Positions 7,623 to 16,653 of a DNA stretch of 64,000 nucleotides are shown piece by piece; the first letter of the stretch is position 1, and the number at the start of each line of letters is the position of its first letter. The notes under the pieces are model-generated. The model did no database searches and was not told where the DNA came from. It saw only the letters and a list, made by a program, of their open reading frames with translations. The stretch comes from Leishmania martiniquensis (taxonomy: Eukaryota > Euglenozoa > Kinetoplastea > Trypanosomatida > Trypanosomatidae): positions 5,001-69,000 of the forward strand of contig NC_090151.1 in assembly GCF_017916325.1 (NCBI RefSeq), in the 5' to 3' direction. The position numbers were made by a program, and so were the translations under genes.

Positions 7623-9596
7623 CTAATCCAGGAGGAGGGCGCGCACCGCAAGACGTGGGTTGAACCACGCCTTCTCACTCGCGTCCTCTGGCGCCGCACA
7701 CATGGATATCGCAGCACGTTTGGCGAGCTTCAGCGTCTTTTCGTCTTGCTTGATGTAATTGCGGAGGGTAGACGTGATGGGCGCGAAGGGCGGGATGCTG
7801 TACTCTTCGAGTGCGCTGTGCTCACCGAGCTCTGTCACGTAGGCACGACGCTCTTCCGGAAGCGAGTCGGCGCTAACCCGCGGAGCGTGTAACTCGGCAG
7901 TCGAGGCCTTTGTGTTGGTAACAGTGTGAAAGCGTGTGCTGCCCGTCTTTCGCTCGCGAGAGGCCCCCATCTGACTCGAGTCCGCGTTGCAGGGCAGCAG
8001 CAGAATACTGCACCCCTTCATGCCCATGCGACCTACGCGACCCACGCGGTGGATGTACGACTGCACAGTGGCCGGCGGCTCAAAGTGGTAGACGTAGTCA
8101 ACATCGCGCACGTCGAGTCCGAAGGCAGCGATGTTGGTGCAAAGGAGAATGGCGCCAGTCCCCATAGCGACCTTCCCGTCGCGCTTCCATCCGCTCGTGA
8201 AGACCTGATTTTTCTTCTCCGCCTCGGAGAGCGCTTTCTTCGCCTTCCGGGCCTCGTAACTGCGACAGACGTGGGTGAGGAACTGGTTATACTGATCGAT
8301 TCGGGCAGTTTCCGACATGCCCTCGTACATGACGAACACCTTTGCTATGTACAGCAGCGGGCGGCTGCCTTGGCAGAGAATACTGAAGAGCCGCTGTACG
8401 AAAAGGAGAACACGAAAGTTGTTGAAGAAGACAAAGTGCTTCTTCGACGCGTGAAGATTCATCAGCTGAACGAGATAGGGCAGAAAATTTGCGGCGTCGC
8501 AGACGACGAAGCGGTTGCTGAGCTGCGAAACGAAATCGTCGTGGGACCGCAGTGCCAGCATGTGCAAGGTGCTATCGCACTCTGCGCAGATCCTGTCGGC
8601 ATACTCCTTCAACACAGGCGAAGTGGCAACAGTGGCCCCAACAAACGCAAAGTCCATCCATAGCCGTGGGATCGCCTGCCCACTCTCCTCGGCCAATACC
8701 GACCGCTTTCTTGTGGCTGACTTGTCGCAACGTGGCAGGGGTGTAGCAGGCTGCTTCATGCGGCGATAGGTAGAGAGGAAATGCTGCACTGTGTGCCGCA
8801 TCTCTGGCGAATTGTACAGCAGATCTGCCTCGTCCAGGACGACAAAGAATCGTGCCTCTATTGTGGAGTGAAAGCGGACTTTGTCGTCCGGGGAACCGCA
8901 CGTCTGCTGGCCGGGGTTAGCTCGGCTTCCGCGGGCAAGGCACCGCTGCCTTGTGGCCTTTTCTTGCTGCGCCAAAAGACTCGCCCTCTCATCACTGGTC
9001 GGTCTCTCTGCCGGCCGCTGCGCCTCCTCCAGCAGTGGAAGCAGCTCGTCGAAGTCTCTTGGCGTTGTGACAAGGATCGTGCCCGCGCCCCGGGCCCCTC
9101 GCTGGAGGTGCTGTAGTACTGCCGCAGGCTTCTGCACGACACCGTCGCAGAGGACAAACTGAATATTGTAGGGGTACCGTGCTGACAGGTTGCGGCCGAC
9201 CACGAACGTCTGCTCAGCCAGCGTGCGCGACGGCGAGAAAATGACACCGAGTACGTGACGACAGAGAGGGGGTCGCTGGTGCAACGCTACATGCGCCTCA
9301 CAGGACCGCACACACCGTTCCATGATGGGGAGCAGAAATGCGAGAGTTTTACCGCTTCCCGTTGGCGCCTCGACAATAGCACTCGTCCCCTGTTGCGTGA
9401 GCGTGCGCAGCGCGAGCGCTTGCACCGGAGTCGCGTGAGAGAAAAAAAACACATTCTTCAAGGCGAAGATGGATGCCTTGTGTAGCGACGGCTTCACATC
9501 CTCCCACGGCAGTTCCAGGGCGTCGTCGTGCCACGCCTTCTCCTCCGGCTCCCATGTGCGCCGGACACGCTTCGCAGAGATGGCAGTGAGTGACAT
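7623..9596 (-). CDS. DEAD-box RNA helicase
   Basis: A 657-residue ATP-dependent RNA helicase. A Q-motif-like ATPVQ is at 55-59, motif I APTGSGKT at 77-84, motif Ib around VTTPRD at 176-181, motif II DEAD at 255-258 and motif VI HRVGRVGR at 516-523. A hydrophilic insertion of about 55 residues (190-245) separates motif Ib from motif II. The motif III serine is replaced (GAT/VAT instead of SAT, near 320-325). Overall pattern is nearest to nucleolar helicases for large-subunit assembly such as Spb4/DDX55, but the subfamily is not certain from inspection. A role in pre-rRNA processing is inferred. The ATG at 9596 sits right before conserved sequence. Confidence 0.85.
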   Translation of the reverse strand: MSLTAISAKRVRRTWEPEEKAWHDDALELPWEDVKPSLHKASIFALKNVFFFSHATPVQALALRTLTQQGTSAIVEAPTGSGKTLAFLLPIMERCVRSCEAHVALHQRPPLCRHVLGVIFSPSRTLAEQTFVVGRNLSARYPYNIQFVLCDGVVQKPAAVLQHLQRGARGAGTILVTTPRDFDELLPLLEEAQRPAERPTSDERASLLAQQEKATRQRCLARGSRANPGQQTCGSPDDKVRFHSTIEARFFVVLDEADLLYNSPEMRHTVQHFLSTYRRMKQPATPLPRCDKSATRKRSVLAEESGQAIPRLWMDFAFVGATVATSPVLKEYADRICAECDSTLHMLALRSHDDFVSQLSNRFVVCDAANFLPYLVQLMNLHASKKHFVFFNNFRVLLFVQRLFSILCQGSRPLLYIAKVFVMYEGMSETARIDQYNQFLTHVCRSYEARKAKKALSEAEKKNQVFTSGWKRDGKVAMGTGAILLCTNIAAFGLDVRDVDYVYHFEPPATVQSYIHRVGRVGRMGMKGCSILLLPCNADSSQMGASRERKTGSTRFHTVTNTKASTAELHAPRVSADSLPEERRAYVTELGEHSALEEYSIPPFAPITSTLRNYIKQDEKTLKLAKRAAISMCAAPEDASEKAWFNPRLAVRALLLD

Positions 9597-10686
9597 GGGA
9601 GCAGGCTGGCGCTTCGAATCCCGCGAGTTGAAACTTAGTCTCTTTCATGTGCGTCCACAAGGGTCCATGATGCAACACGCGATGCGCGAGCGACCAAGAT
9701 GAGAGAGTTGGGGTAAGGGGAGAAGGGCAGAGTACGTCGCACCCGCGCAACCAGCACAGAGGAATGCAGCACAACAGGTAAAAGAGGGCAATAGGCGCTC
9801 GCGAAGATCGCGTGAGTGCAGAGAGAAGCAAAGCAGGTGTACACCGCGGGAAGGAGGAGGGGGAGGGGCGGGGATATCTGGTGGTTGGAGCGGGTGGGAG
9901 GAAAGTCGGTCCTACGCACGCGTACGCGTAAACGGAAGGCCACGCAACTGCGAAGAAAGACAAGTAAATAGGGGTGTGCGACAGTCATGCGAGCACGTCA
10001 CTTGTCTCCGCAGTCGACATAGGGGCGAGGCGGTTTGGAGATGGAGGCCCACAGCGCGTGAGAAGATGAGACGCGGAAGACACAATACGGCAGCGCCCTC
10101 GTCATCGCGGGGTTCGCAGAGAGCCTCATCTCCCTGCCTCGTTCTCCATGAGTAGGGATAGAGATACCGACGATGTGCGCATCGACCTGCTCTCTCTCTC
10201 TGCTTCAGCGGGACTGCTTTTTTTTAGCGCACAACAGACGCGCTACAGCACACAGATGAGCATGAGCACGCGCACCTACAGGCGATGGTCCATAGAAAAA
10301 GAATAAGGCGTCATTGCAACGGAGGGGGTGGGGCGAGGAGGACACACGTACCAAAGCCTCTGTCTGGCACGCTCCCTCCCCTCCAATCTGCCCAGACTGC
10401 CTTCTACGGCCTCGGAATGTGTGCATGTTGCGCTTCCTTGGCCCTTACGATAGACAAGGACTCAGGCACAGCGCGCCTGCCCAAGATGTGCAACCAGTGT
10501 CACCGGCATCAGCTAGACGGGGCAATGCGGCCGTTGGCCACAGACACGACGCCATTTGGCATCTTCGACCGTCGTGACGCCTACGCGTTTCCCTGACGCA
10601 TCCTGTGCACACTTACAGAGGAGAAAGACTCCAAACCATTTTTGCACTCCTGCACGTGAGCAAAGAGGGAGGAGGAAGAGGCGCCG
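9597..10686. other. Spacer between helicase and PEX6 genes
   Basis: A purine-rich plus-strand block at 9699-9736 is the best candidate for the helicase trans-splicing tract, with several sense AGs near 9632-9646. The remainder should be the PEX6 3' UTR. The open frames here start at GTG or TTG, run on both strands and look unlike proteins. Confidence 0.5.
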
Positions 10687-13566
10687 CTACTGCTCTTTCG
10701 ACCTGTTGAACTTACGCTTCAGGACGTTGTACTTGTGTAAGTCCGCTTTCGTCACCGAAGGCTTCAGCTGTGCACGAGCACGGAGAAAATGCTCCATGCA
10801 GACCTTTATCGGTTTCAGCTCCTCCTCTGCCGCCTGCGTTGCCGTTACAGGGGCAGAATCTGGGGTACGTGCGGTCGCGGCCTCCGCTAACGCACCAGTG
10901 GTGCTTTGCTGCTGCACCTCCTCGAGCGCGTCCTCGACAGCAAACATCATGGCGTCCGAGCAGAGGGCAAAGAAGTCGGCGCCGGTGTATACGAAGTCCA
11001 GCGGCTCCAGCAGGGCCAACAGATCGACGTCTTCGCTCATGTCAAATTTGCGGGTAAGCGCCTTGAGCGCAAAGAGCTGCTCCTCTCGGGTTGATGGGAT
11101 ACCAAGGTAGCACAATCGGTCAAAGCGACCGGGGCGCAGGAGCGCGGCATCGAGCAAGTCGGGTCGATTCGTGGCGCCAATGATGAACACGTCACCACTT
11201 GGCGTGCCGTCAGTGCGTTTCTGGCCAACGCCGTCCACCTCGACCAATAGCTGGGATACGATTCGGTCCATGACGCCGCCGGCGTCGCTCTTTGCCCCAC
11301 GCGCAGGCGCCAGTGCATCGATCTCATCAAAGAAAACAATGCACGGTGAGTTGTCGCGCGCCCTCTGAAACAGAAGCCGAATGTTCTTCTCACTCTCGCC
11401 AACGTACTGATTGATAAGCTCCGGCCCCTTGACAGACATAAAGTTCATGTTCATCTCCGTGGCGACAGCCTTAGCTAGGAGCGTCTTACCGCAGCCGGGT
11501 GGGCCGTAAAACAGAACGCCAGACCGCTTCTTTATGCCTTTCTTGAAAAGCTCAGGGTGTGCGATGGGGAGTTGGATCATTTCACGCAGCTCCCGTTTGG
11601 CGTCCTCCAACCCGCCCACGTCACTCCACCGGACAGGCTGCAGTTTGGTGGAAACCATGCTATAACCGTGAGATTTAAGATAGGACTGCACCACAGGCTC
11701 GCATGACACATCGCTGACGACCGACACTGCCTCTCCGCCACATGGCACGCCGCCCGCTGCATCGCGGGCGCACTCTTCCACAAGCGACAGTATATCGGCG
11801 TACGTGAGACCTGCCGTCCAACCTGCGAATGTGCGAGGAGTCAAGAGGATGCTTGGATGCACGCGATGGCGCGCACAACTCCACTGCAGCAGCGGCGCAA
11901 TGAACGCTGCTCGGTCGTTCTCGCACGGGTTACCGCACTTGAGTACTCCGTCTGCGTTCGTGGCGCGAGCTGCGATCATTGGTGGGACAGCCTCGATCGA
12001 TTCACATAGAAGAAATAGAATGCGGGGCCCTCGTTGTCGGTGCCGCGCAACCGATGCGGACGCGCTGAGCCTCCACTCGTCAAGAACCGATAGCACGTGC
12101 GGACATGAGTCGGCTATTGTGTGCGCATTTTGAACGATGAGAACCGTTGCCGCACTGCAAGGCTCATATAGAAAGGTACGAGTCACCTCCTCCAGCTCCG
12201 CCTCCTCCAACCCCTCTGCTGACGCAACAAAGGAGGCTAGGCCGAACTCAGCAACAGCGCACTGCACAAACTCGCGCGGCAAATTCTCCTTGATCCCGTG
12301 AACAACGAAAGTATGCACGCCAGGCTCCAGCGATGGCATCACCACACGGCGCAGTACCCTGCAAAGGTGCGCATACACCTCGACATGGGCAAGTCCGTGC
12401 GCTGGCGATGGGGCCCACACAGGCGTGCTGTCCCAGTCGCAGCTGTTGCGCTGGTGCACCAGCGCAACCTCAACCGCATCTGCCGCACCGCCACAGTTGC
12501 GCAGGATACCGAAGGGGACTGTCACGCCACTGCTCTCCAGACGCGTCACGCGCAGGGCGAGGAGGTGGCGACTTGAGTCGTTCTCATCGGTCCATGTCCC
12601 TTTCCAGCTGCGAACCTTGTGGGACAGCACGCGAGCCACGCGCTCCAACACATCCACGCCTTCGAGTCGTTGAGACACGGCGTTGAGGGTGTCCTCCTCG
12701 AGGTAGACAACATCGCCGGTGCTGAGGAGGCGCCCCTCCCAACGGCTTGCTGAGGCGGCGCCGAGGAGGGCGCATAGGTCAGGGTAGTCCAGTCCGTACA
12801 GCTCTCTCAGCGCCGAATCGCTCACAGCTGGGCAAAAGAGAACTTTCGTGAGTGGGTGCGTCTGCGCAGACGCGGACCTGTATAGAAGCTCCCCGGCATC
12901 ATCCTCCACAGGCACGAAGGCGTCCACGGGCAGGTACAGCGCCGTTTCAGAGTAATTGACCGTCTGTGTCGTCGACAGGAGTACCCTAGATGGATAGCTG
13001 TAGAAGGCGGCGCGCACGTTGCGGAACAACTCGGGACCTACTATCATCGCCGCGCCGGGCAAGCCGCCGGCGCTCGTTGACCCCAACTCCTTTACCACAA
13101 ACACGCAATCGTGGCAGCCGCCACTAACTTTGACAATGGCCTCGTCTTCGATGAGGAGATCCTCGAGCGTCCTAGGTGTGGCCAGCGCCGTCCAGTCGCG
13201 GAGGCCGTAGTCCAGAAACACAGCGACGCATCCGTTTGGGACGTCGTGACGACTGGCTTCTTCAACGATGTCCTTGTCCGCCCTCTCGCTAGAGGTGGCT
13301 GCAGGAGGGAGAACGACCATTGTGGCTGCTGAGTCTGCGCAGAGGCTGCAGTAGGTGGATGGAAGGAGGTCCACCACACAGAGGGAGGGGTAGGCATCTG
13401 TACCAGCGATGACCTGATGGAGGCACAGCGTCGCGTGGTTCTGTGCAATCTCGGACTGCAGCGAATAAGTCCCCGGCGGCTTGCCCATGACTGTCTTGTA
13501 CCCTTCCTCTGTCAGAGCGCGCAACAGGCAGCGCGTCATGGGCACGTAGGTGGTCGTTGGAACCAT
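10687..13566 (-). CDS. PEX6: Peroxin-6, AAA ATPase of glycosome import
   Basis: A 959-residue type-II AAA protein that with PEX1 pulls the ubiquitinated import receptor PEX5 off the glycosomal membrane. The C-terminal D2 module is canonical: [10 protein letters not shown] upstream, Walker A GPPGCGKT at 688-695, [11 protein letters not shown] after it, and Walker B ending in DEID at 747-750, followed by [12 protein letters not shown] typical of PEX6. The tail KYNVLKRKF matches the PEX6 end. The D1 module (about 395-560) has no Walker A P-loop and is degenerate, as in other PEX6 proteins. In kinetoplastids, glycosome biogenesis is essential because most of glycolysis is inside these organelles. 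The ATG at 13566 is the longest in-frame start; M10 is an alternative. Confidence 0.9.
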   Translation of the reverse strand: MVPTTTYVPMTRCLLRALTEEGYKTVMGKPPGTYSLQSEIAQNHATLCLHQVIAGTDAYPSLCVVDLLPSTYCSLCADSAATMVVLPPAATSSERADKDIVEEASRHDVPNGCVAVFLDYGLRDWTALATPRTLEDLLIEDEAIVKVSGGCHDCVFVVKELGSTSAGGLPGAAMIVGPELFRNVRAAFYSYPSRVLLSTTQTVNYSETALYLPVDAFVPVEDDAGELLYRSASAQTHPLTKVLFCPAVSDSALRELYGLDYPDLCALLGAASASRWEGRLLSTGDVVYLEEDTLNAVSQRLEGVDVLERVARVLSHKVRSWKGTWTDENDSSRHLLALRVTRLESSGVTVPFGILRNCGGAADAVEVALVHQRNSCDWDSTPVWAPSPAHGLAHVEVYAHLCRVLRRVVMPSLEPGVHTFVVHGIKENLPREFVQCAVAEFGLASFVASAEGLEEAELEEVTRTFLYEPCSAATVLIVQNAHTIADSCPHVLSVLDEWRLSASASVARHRQRGPRILFLLCESIEAVPPMIAARATNADGVLKCGNPCENDRAAFIAPLLQWSCARHRVHPSILLTPRTFAGWTAGLTYADILSLVEECARDAAGGVPCGGEAVSVVSDVSCEPVVQSYLKSHGYSMVSTKLQPVRWSDVGGLEDAKRELREMIQLPIAHPELFKKGIKKRSGVLFYGPPGCGKTLLAKAVATEMNMNFMSVKGPELINQYVGESEKNIRLLFQRARDNSPCIVFFDEIDALAPARGAKSDAGGVMDRIVSQLLVEVDGVGQKRTDGTPSGDVFIIGATNRPDLLDAALLRPGRFDRLCYLGIPSTREEQLFALKALTRKFDMSEDVDLLALLEPLDFVYTGADFFALCSDAMMFAVEDALEEVQQQSTTGALAEAATARTPDSAPVTATQAAEEELKPIKVCMEHFLRARAQLKPSVTKADLHKYNVLKRKFNRSKEQ

Positions 13567-14099
13567 GATGCCTGCAATCCGGCGTCAACGACGGAGCGGC
13601 AACACGACGAGCAACGCGGTCAGCAGAAGTCGCCGAGAAAGACGGAGTCACTCGTGTACCTCCGCCGAGAGTGGAACTCTGTCAGGGGGGCGATACAAAG
13701 AAAAGGAGTGCAACGCCTCAGAGGGAGATAGAAGAAGCGGTGAGAGGCAGAGCAGAAAGGCGGAAGGGTGACACGTGTGAAGTGCGCATAGGTTAGCGTG
13801 AATACGTGTGACAGAGAGGGGAAAAGGCAGCAATCAGGAGGGAGGACGCATGCAATGATGCTGCACAGCCTAGGCGACAGTTGAAGAACTCGCCGTTGCG
13901 CGGTGTCGGTCACGCGAGTGAAAGGCAGGTAAACCCCCACGGTGATCTCAGCAGCCCGTCGAGTCGCTTGAGGGCAGCAGCGGTTGCAGTCTCAGCAGCT
14001 TCCAGGTCTCCGTTCTATCTGTGTGGGGGGATCTTCTTTTCGGTTTCTGTGGACATTGTACCTTCGCCGTTGACCAGAGGCATACGGCACTGCGTCGCG
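13567..14099. other. Spacer upstream of PEX6
   Basis: Holds a candidate PEX6 trans-splice site: sense AG at 13717-13718 with a pyrimidine tract to 13768, giving a leader of about 150 nt. The remainder should be the 3' UTR of the next gene. Nothing else stands out. Confidence 0.5.
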
Positions 14100-15326
14100 T
14101 CATTCAGCGTGAAAGATCTCGGTTCTATTCCCTTCGCTCGTCCAACTGGGCAGCGGCGGCCCTGAGAAGCGCTCGCTTTCGTGTGGGGTTGCCAGCATAC
14201 CACGGAAGGCAAAGAGGCCATTTCTGCGTTGGAGCGGAAGTGTTCCCGCGTCTAGTAGGTCGAAAAAATCACCGCAGACTGTCAAGACAAGAACGAGGTA
14301 CCCCTGGCGCACGCGGGAGACAGCCTTGAGCCCTTGTAGGAGCTGAGAATAGCCTGTGGCGTATGCGCTTCGCTTGCGCGAAGTGCGCATACGTCCCTCT
14401 AGTGCCGTTGTTTGAAGTGCCTTGCACCACTGTATGTGGGAGCTCTCTACGAGATCACGGTCGGAGCAGTCGCAACACTTGCGAAGCGACCAGATTATCG
14501 TCTCGAGTTGAAGCTGCTGCCGGGAGGGCGGCAGCCGCAGCAGCTTTACACTGCGCTTACGCATGGCGGGCAGTACCATTCCCTGAATGGTTGCCTGCTC
14601 CGCCATGTACGTGTACAAAGAGCTTGCAATCGCACCAAAGTCGCCCATGTTGTCGTCGAAAAGCGCACGTACTTGCTTCTCCGGTACCGCGGCACAAAGC
14701 GCCGCGACGTCTCTCGGTTCTGGATTTGCATGAACGCTGAGGCACCGCCCTACTGAGGTGCCTGAGAGAGTGAAGTCGGCCTTATCTAGTCCCGCTGCGG
14801 TCAGAGCCGCGAGGAGACGCGCGAGCCCTGCAGAAGGAAACGCCTTTGTCTTCACCACGCCGACGGGTGAGGAGCTCGGCAATAGATGCTCCACTTCCTG
14901 GCGCGCTTTCTCATCCTCGCTAAGGGCCAACGGTGCAACGCGCACTATGCGGTTCTTCGAAGTGAGGTAGAGGCCCGCTTCCCGGAACGGGGAGAAGACA
15001 CGAGAGGACACCTCGATCCGCTGCGACCGACAGGCAGTCAAGTATCCCACAAGCGGTGCTTCCTCGCGGTCTCTCCTCCCATTCCCTTTAGGGTAGAGCA
15101 CCGCGATCGAGCGCTGACTCGGTGACGCGTCGCTGTGCATCTCAGAGACGATGCTGCCACGGAAGGCCTCCAGGCACTGTAGTTCAATCTCCACTGCCTC
15201 CAAGCGCTGCTCCATTAGCTGTTGCACCTCTTGGAGCAGCCGCAAGAGCGTGCACCAGTCCTTCTGACGTCGAGGCGTCGTGTGAGAACGTTGAGAGGAG
15301 GAGGAGGGAGCAAACGGCTGGCTCAT
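14100..15326 (-). CDS. Conserved-looking protein of unknown function, coiled-coil
   Basis: A 408-residue protein I do not recognise. The first 20 residues are Ser/Pro/Arg-rich. Residues about 22-55 form a probable coiled coil (LLRLLQEVQQLMEQRLEAVEIELQ region). The middle contains a Leu/Ala-rich helix near 165-180 and several Arg-rich patches. There is no signal peptide, membrane span or catalytic motif. Codon use resembles neighbouring genes and the frame is unbroken, which supports a real gene. A candidate trans-splice site lies 39 nt upstream at 15365-15391. Coiled coil plus basic patches could suit a scaffold or cytoskeletal role, but that is only a guess. Confidence 0.7.
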   Translation of the reverse strand: MSQPFAPSSSSQRSHTTPRRQKDWCTLLRLLQEVQQLMEQRLEAVEIELQCLEAFRGSIVSEMHSDASPSQRSIAVLYPKGNGRRDREEAPLVGYLTACRSQRIEVSSRVFSPFREAGLYLTSKNRIVRVAPLALSEDEKARQEVEHLLPSSSPVGVVKTKAFPSAGLARLLAALTAAGLDKADFTLSGTSVGRCLSVHANPEPRDVAALCAAVPEKQVRALFDDNMGDFGAIASSLYTYMAEQATIQGMVLPAMRKRSVKLLRLPPSRQQLQLETIIWSLRKCCDCSDRDLVESSHIQWCKALQTTALEGRMRTSRKRSAYATGYSQLLQGLKAVSRVRQGYLVLVLTVCGDFFDLLDAGTLPLQRRNGLFAFRGMLATPHESERFSGPPLPSWTSEGNRTEIFHAE

Positions 15327-15836
15327 CGTTGTTGCCTCCGTCAGTCTGCCTCGTGGTCCTCACCCTACCGGAGAGGATAGGGAGGCCGCAGCGAAGTAAG
15401 CGAGGCAGTGTGGGCAGTCCCTGTAAAGGGGGAACAAAAAGTTCGAGAAAGGCAAAAAAAAGGAAGAGATGAGAGATGCTTGCCCTTGAAAGTTCACCGA
15501 CACTGAAGAGAGAAGCATGAGCGGGGAGCAGAGGAGAGCCGGAGAGGGGGGGAGCAGCACACCCGCCGCCAGAACCACGCAGGCACCCCATTCGCCCTAC
15601 GCTACAGTAATATATAAGGGCTGCCTTTCACAGAGCCAGGTCTCACGCTCTTACCATACAAGTGCTCCGTATGCACCGCCACGTGATCCCCTTGCATAGA
15701 ACGGCACACTCGACTGGGCAAGCAACGCCGTACAATGTGTCTGAGCCACTACTTGAGCTCGGCCGGTTACCACACACAGCGATTCGCCGTCGCACTGAGG
15801 TCAGTTGGGCAGGTGTCGACCTGCTCGTTTCGTGCA
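15327..15836. other. Spacer with trans-splice tract and repeat flank
   Basis: The sense AG at 15365-15366 plus the pyrimidine tract to 15391 probably process the coiled-coil gene mRNA. From about 15600 the sequence leads into the dispersed repeat; a short TATATA lies at 15611-15616. No gene is seen. Confidence 0.45.
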
Positions 15837-16369
15837 GCCACACCCTCACTGCCTTCCCCGAAACGCAGCACAGCGCACGTGTTAAGCGCCACGTAGTCGT
15901 GTGGACACGCCGTACAGCTATACCGCAAATCCGGCACCTCGGCACGGCCCCCATCCCGCCTCGCGCGCCCGCCCCCCTCGCACCCGCTCCCACCATGCCG
16001 GGCGCCACGCCGCGCAGCCCCGTCTCCGGAGCGGCACATGCTCCCCGCACCAGTGGCCAGAGTGAGGGCCGGGCGGGATGCGCACCAGTGTCACGCCGAC
16101 ACCCCGCCCTCCGTACCGATCGCGCACACGTGGGCACCGTCGCAGTCCCATGCACGGCCTCGCCACCGACAGGCATAGCCGATACACCGCCCTGCATGCC
16201 CTCCGCCCCCCCCACCCACTCACCCACCCACCGGCACCCACATCCAGACACACTCTGTAGGAGCTCGGCCCGATTCCCAGCACCAGCGGAGCTGGCATGG
16301 CGTGGGCAGGGGAATGGTGAGGCTGCCTGGCCTCCGCCACACACACTCTCCCGGAGAGAGCGGGGCACT
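15837..16369. mobile_element. Dispersed retroposon-like repeat, copy A (SIDER-like)
   Basis: This 533-bp GC-rich segment is almost identical to 19898-20430, with three mismatches and no gap. Its interior (15997-16307) recurs at 39272-39582. It sits downstream of the kelch gene, where that gene's 3' UTR should be. Size, location and dispersal fit the SIDER degenerate retroposons of Leishmania, which are known to affect mRNA stability; the family name is my inference. Similarity to the relic at 60215-60365 continues to about 16408. Long open frames occur on both strands because stop codons are rare in such GC-rich DNA; I do not regard them as genes. Confidence 0.75.
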
Positions 16370-16653
16370 GTGGCCCTGACGGTTCACGCCCCAAGGTGCC
16401 TCTTCCCCACTTTACAGGCAATGAAGAAGGGGAAGACTTCCAAGTCCTGAGAAGCCGCCGGCACGCTAATAGAGTGTTGTGGCCGGCACGCGCATCACTT
16501 CTGTCTCGGTCAGTCATTACAACAAGGGTACACTTGAAAACAGACGAAATAGAGTCGATCTCTGTGCGTGTGTACGTATGTGTGTGTGTGTGTTCCGTCG
16601 TCGGTTTACACCCTCACTGCCTTAGCGCTCACGGCGCGCCTGCCTTTTACGGA
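16370..16653. other. 3' UTR of the kelch gene next to the repeat
   Basis: The first 39 bp (to 16408) match the end of the diverged repeat relic near 60331-60365. The rest is unremarkable apart from a TG run at 16577-16592. Confidence 0.5.

Noticed and set aside
9600..9700. Sequence resembling a tRNA B-box (TTCGAATCC at about 9612)
   Set aside because: The flanking bases do not form a T-stem and no acceptor or anticodon arm can be drawn.
15643..16368. Open frames of 200-260 codons on both strands in repeat copies A, B and C
   Set aside because: They overlap in several frames of the same GC-rich repeat, their composition is Gly/Arg/Ala/Pro without domains, and the copies are truncated at different points.
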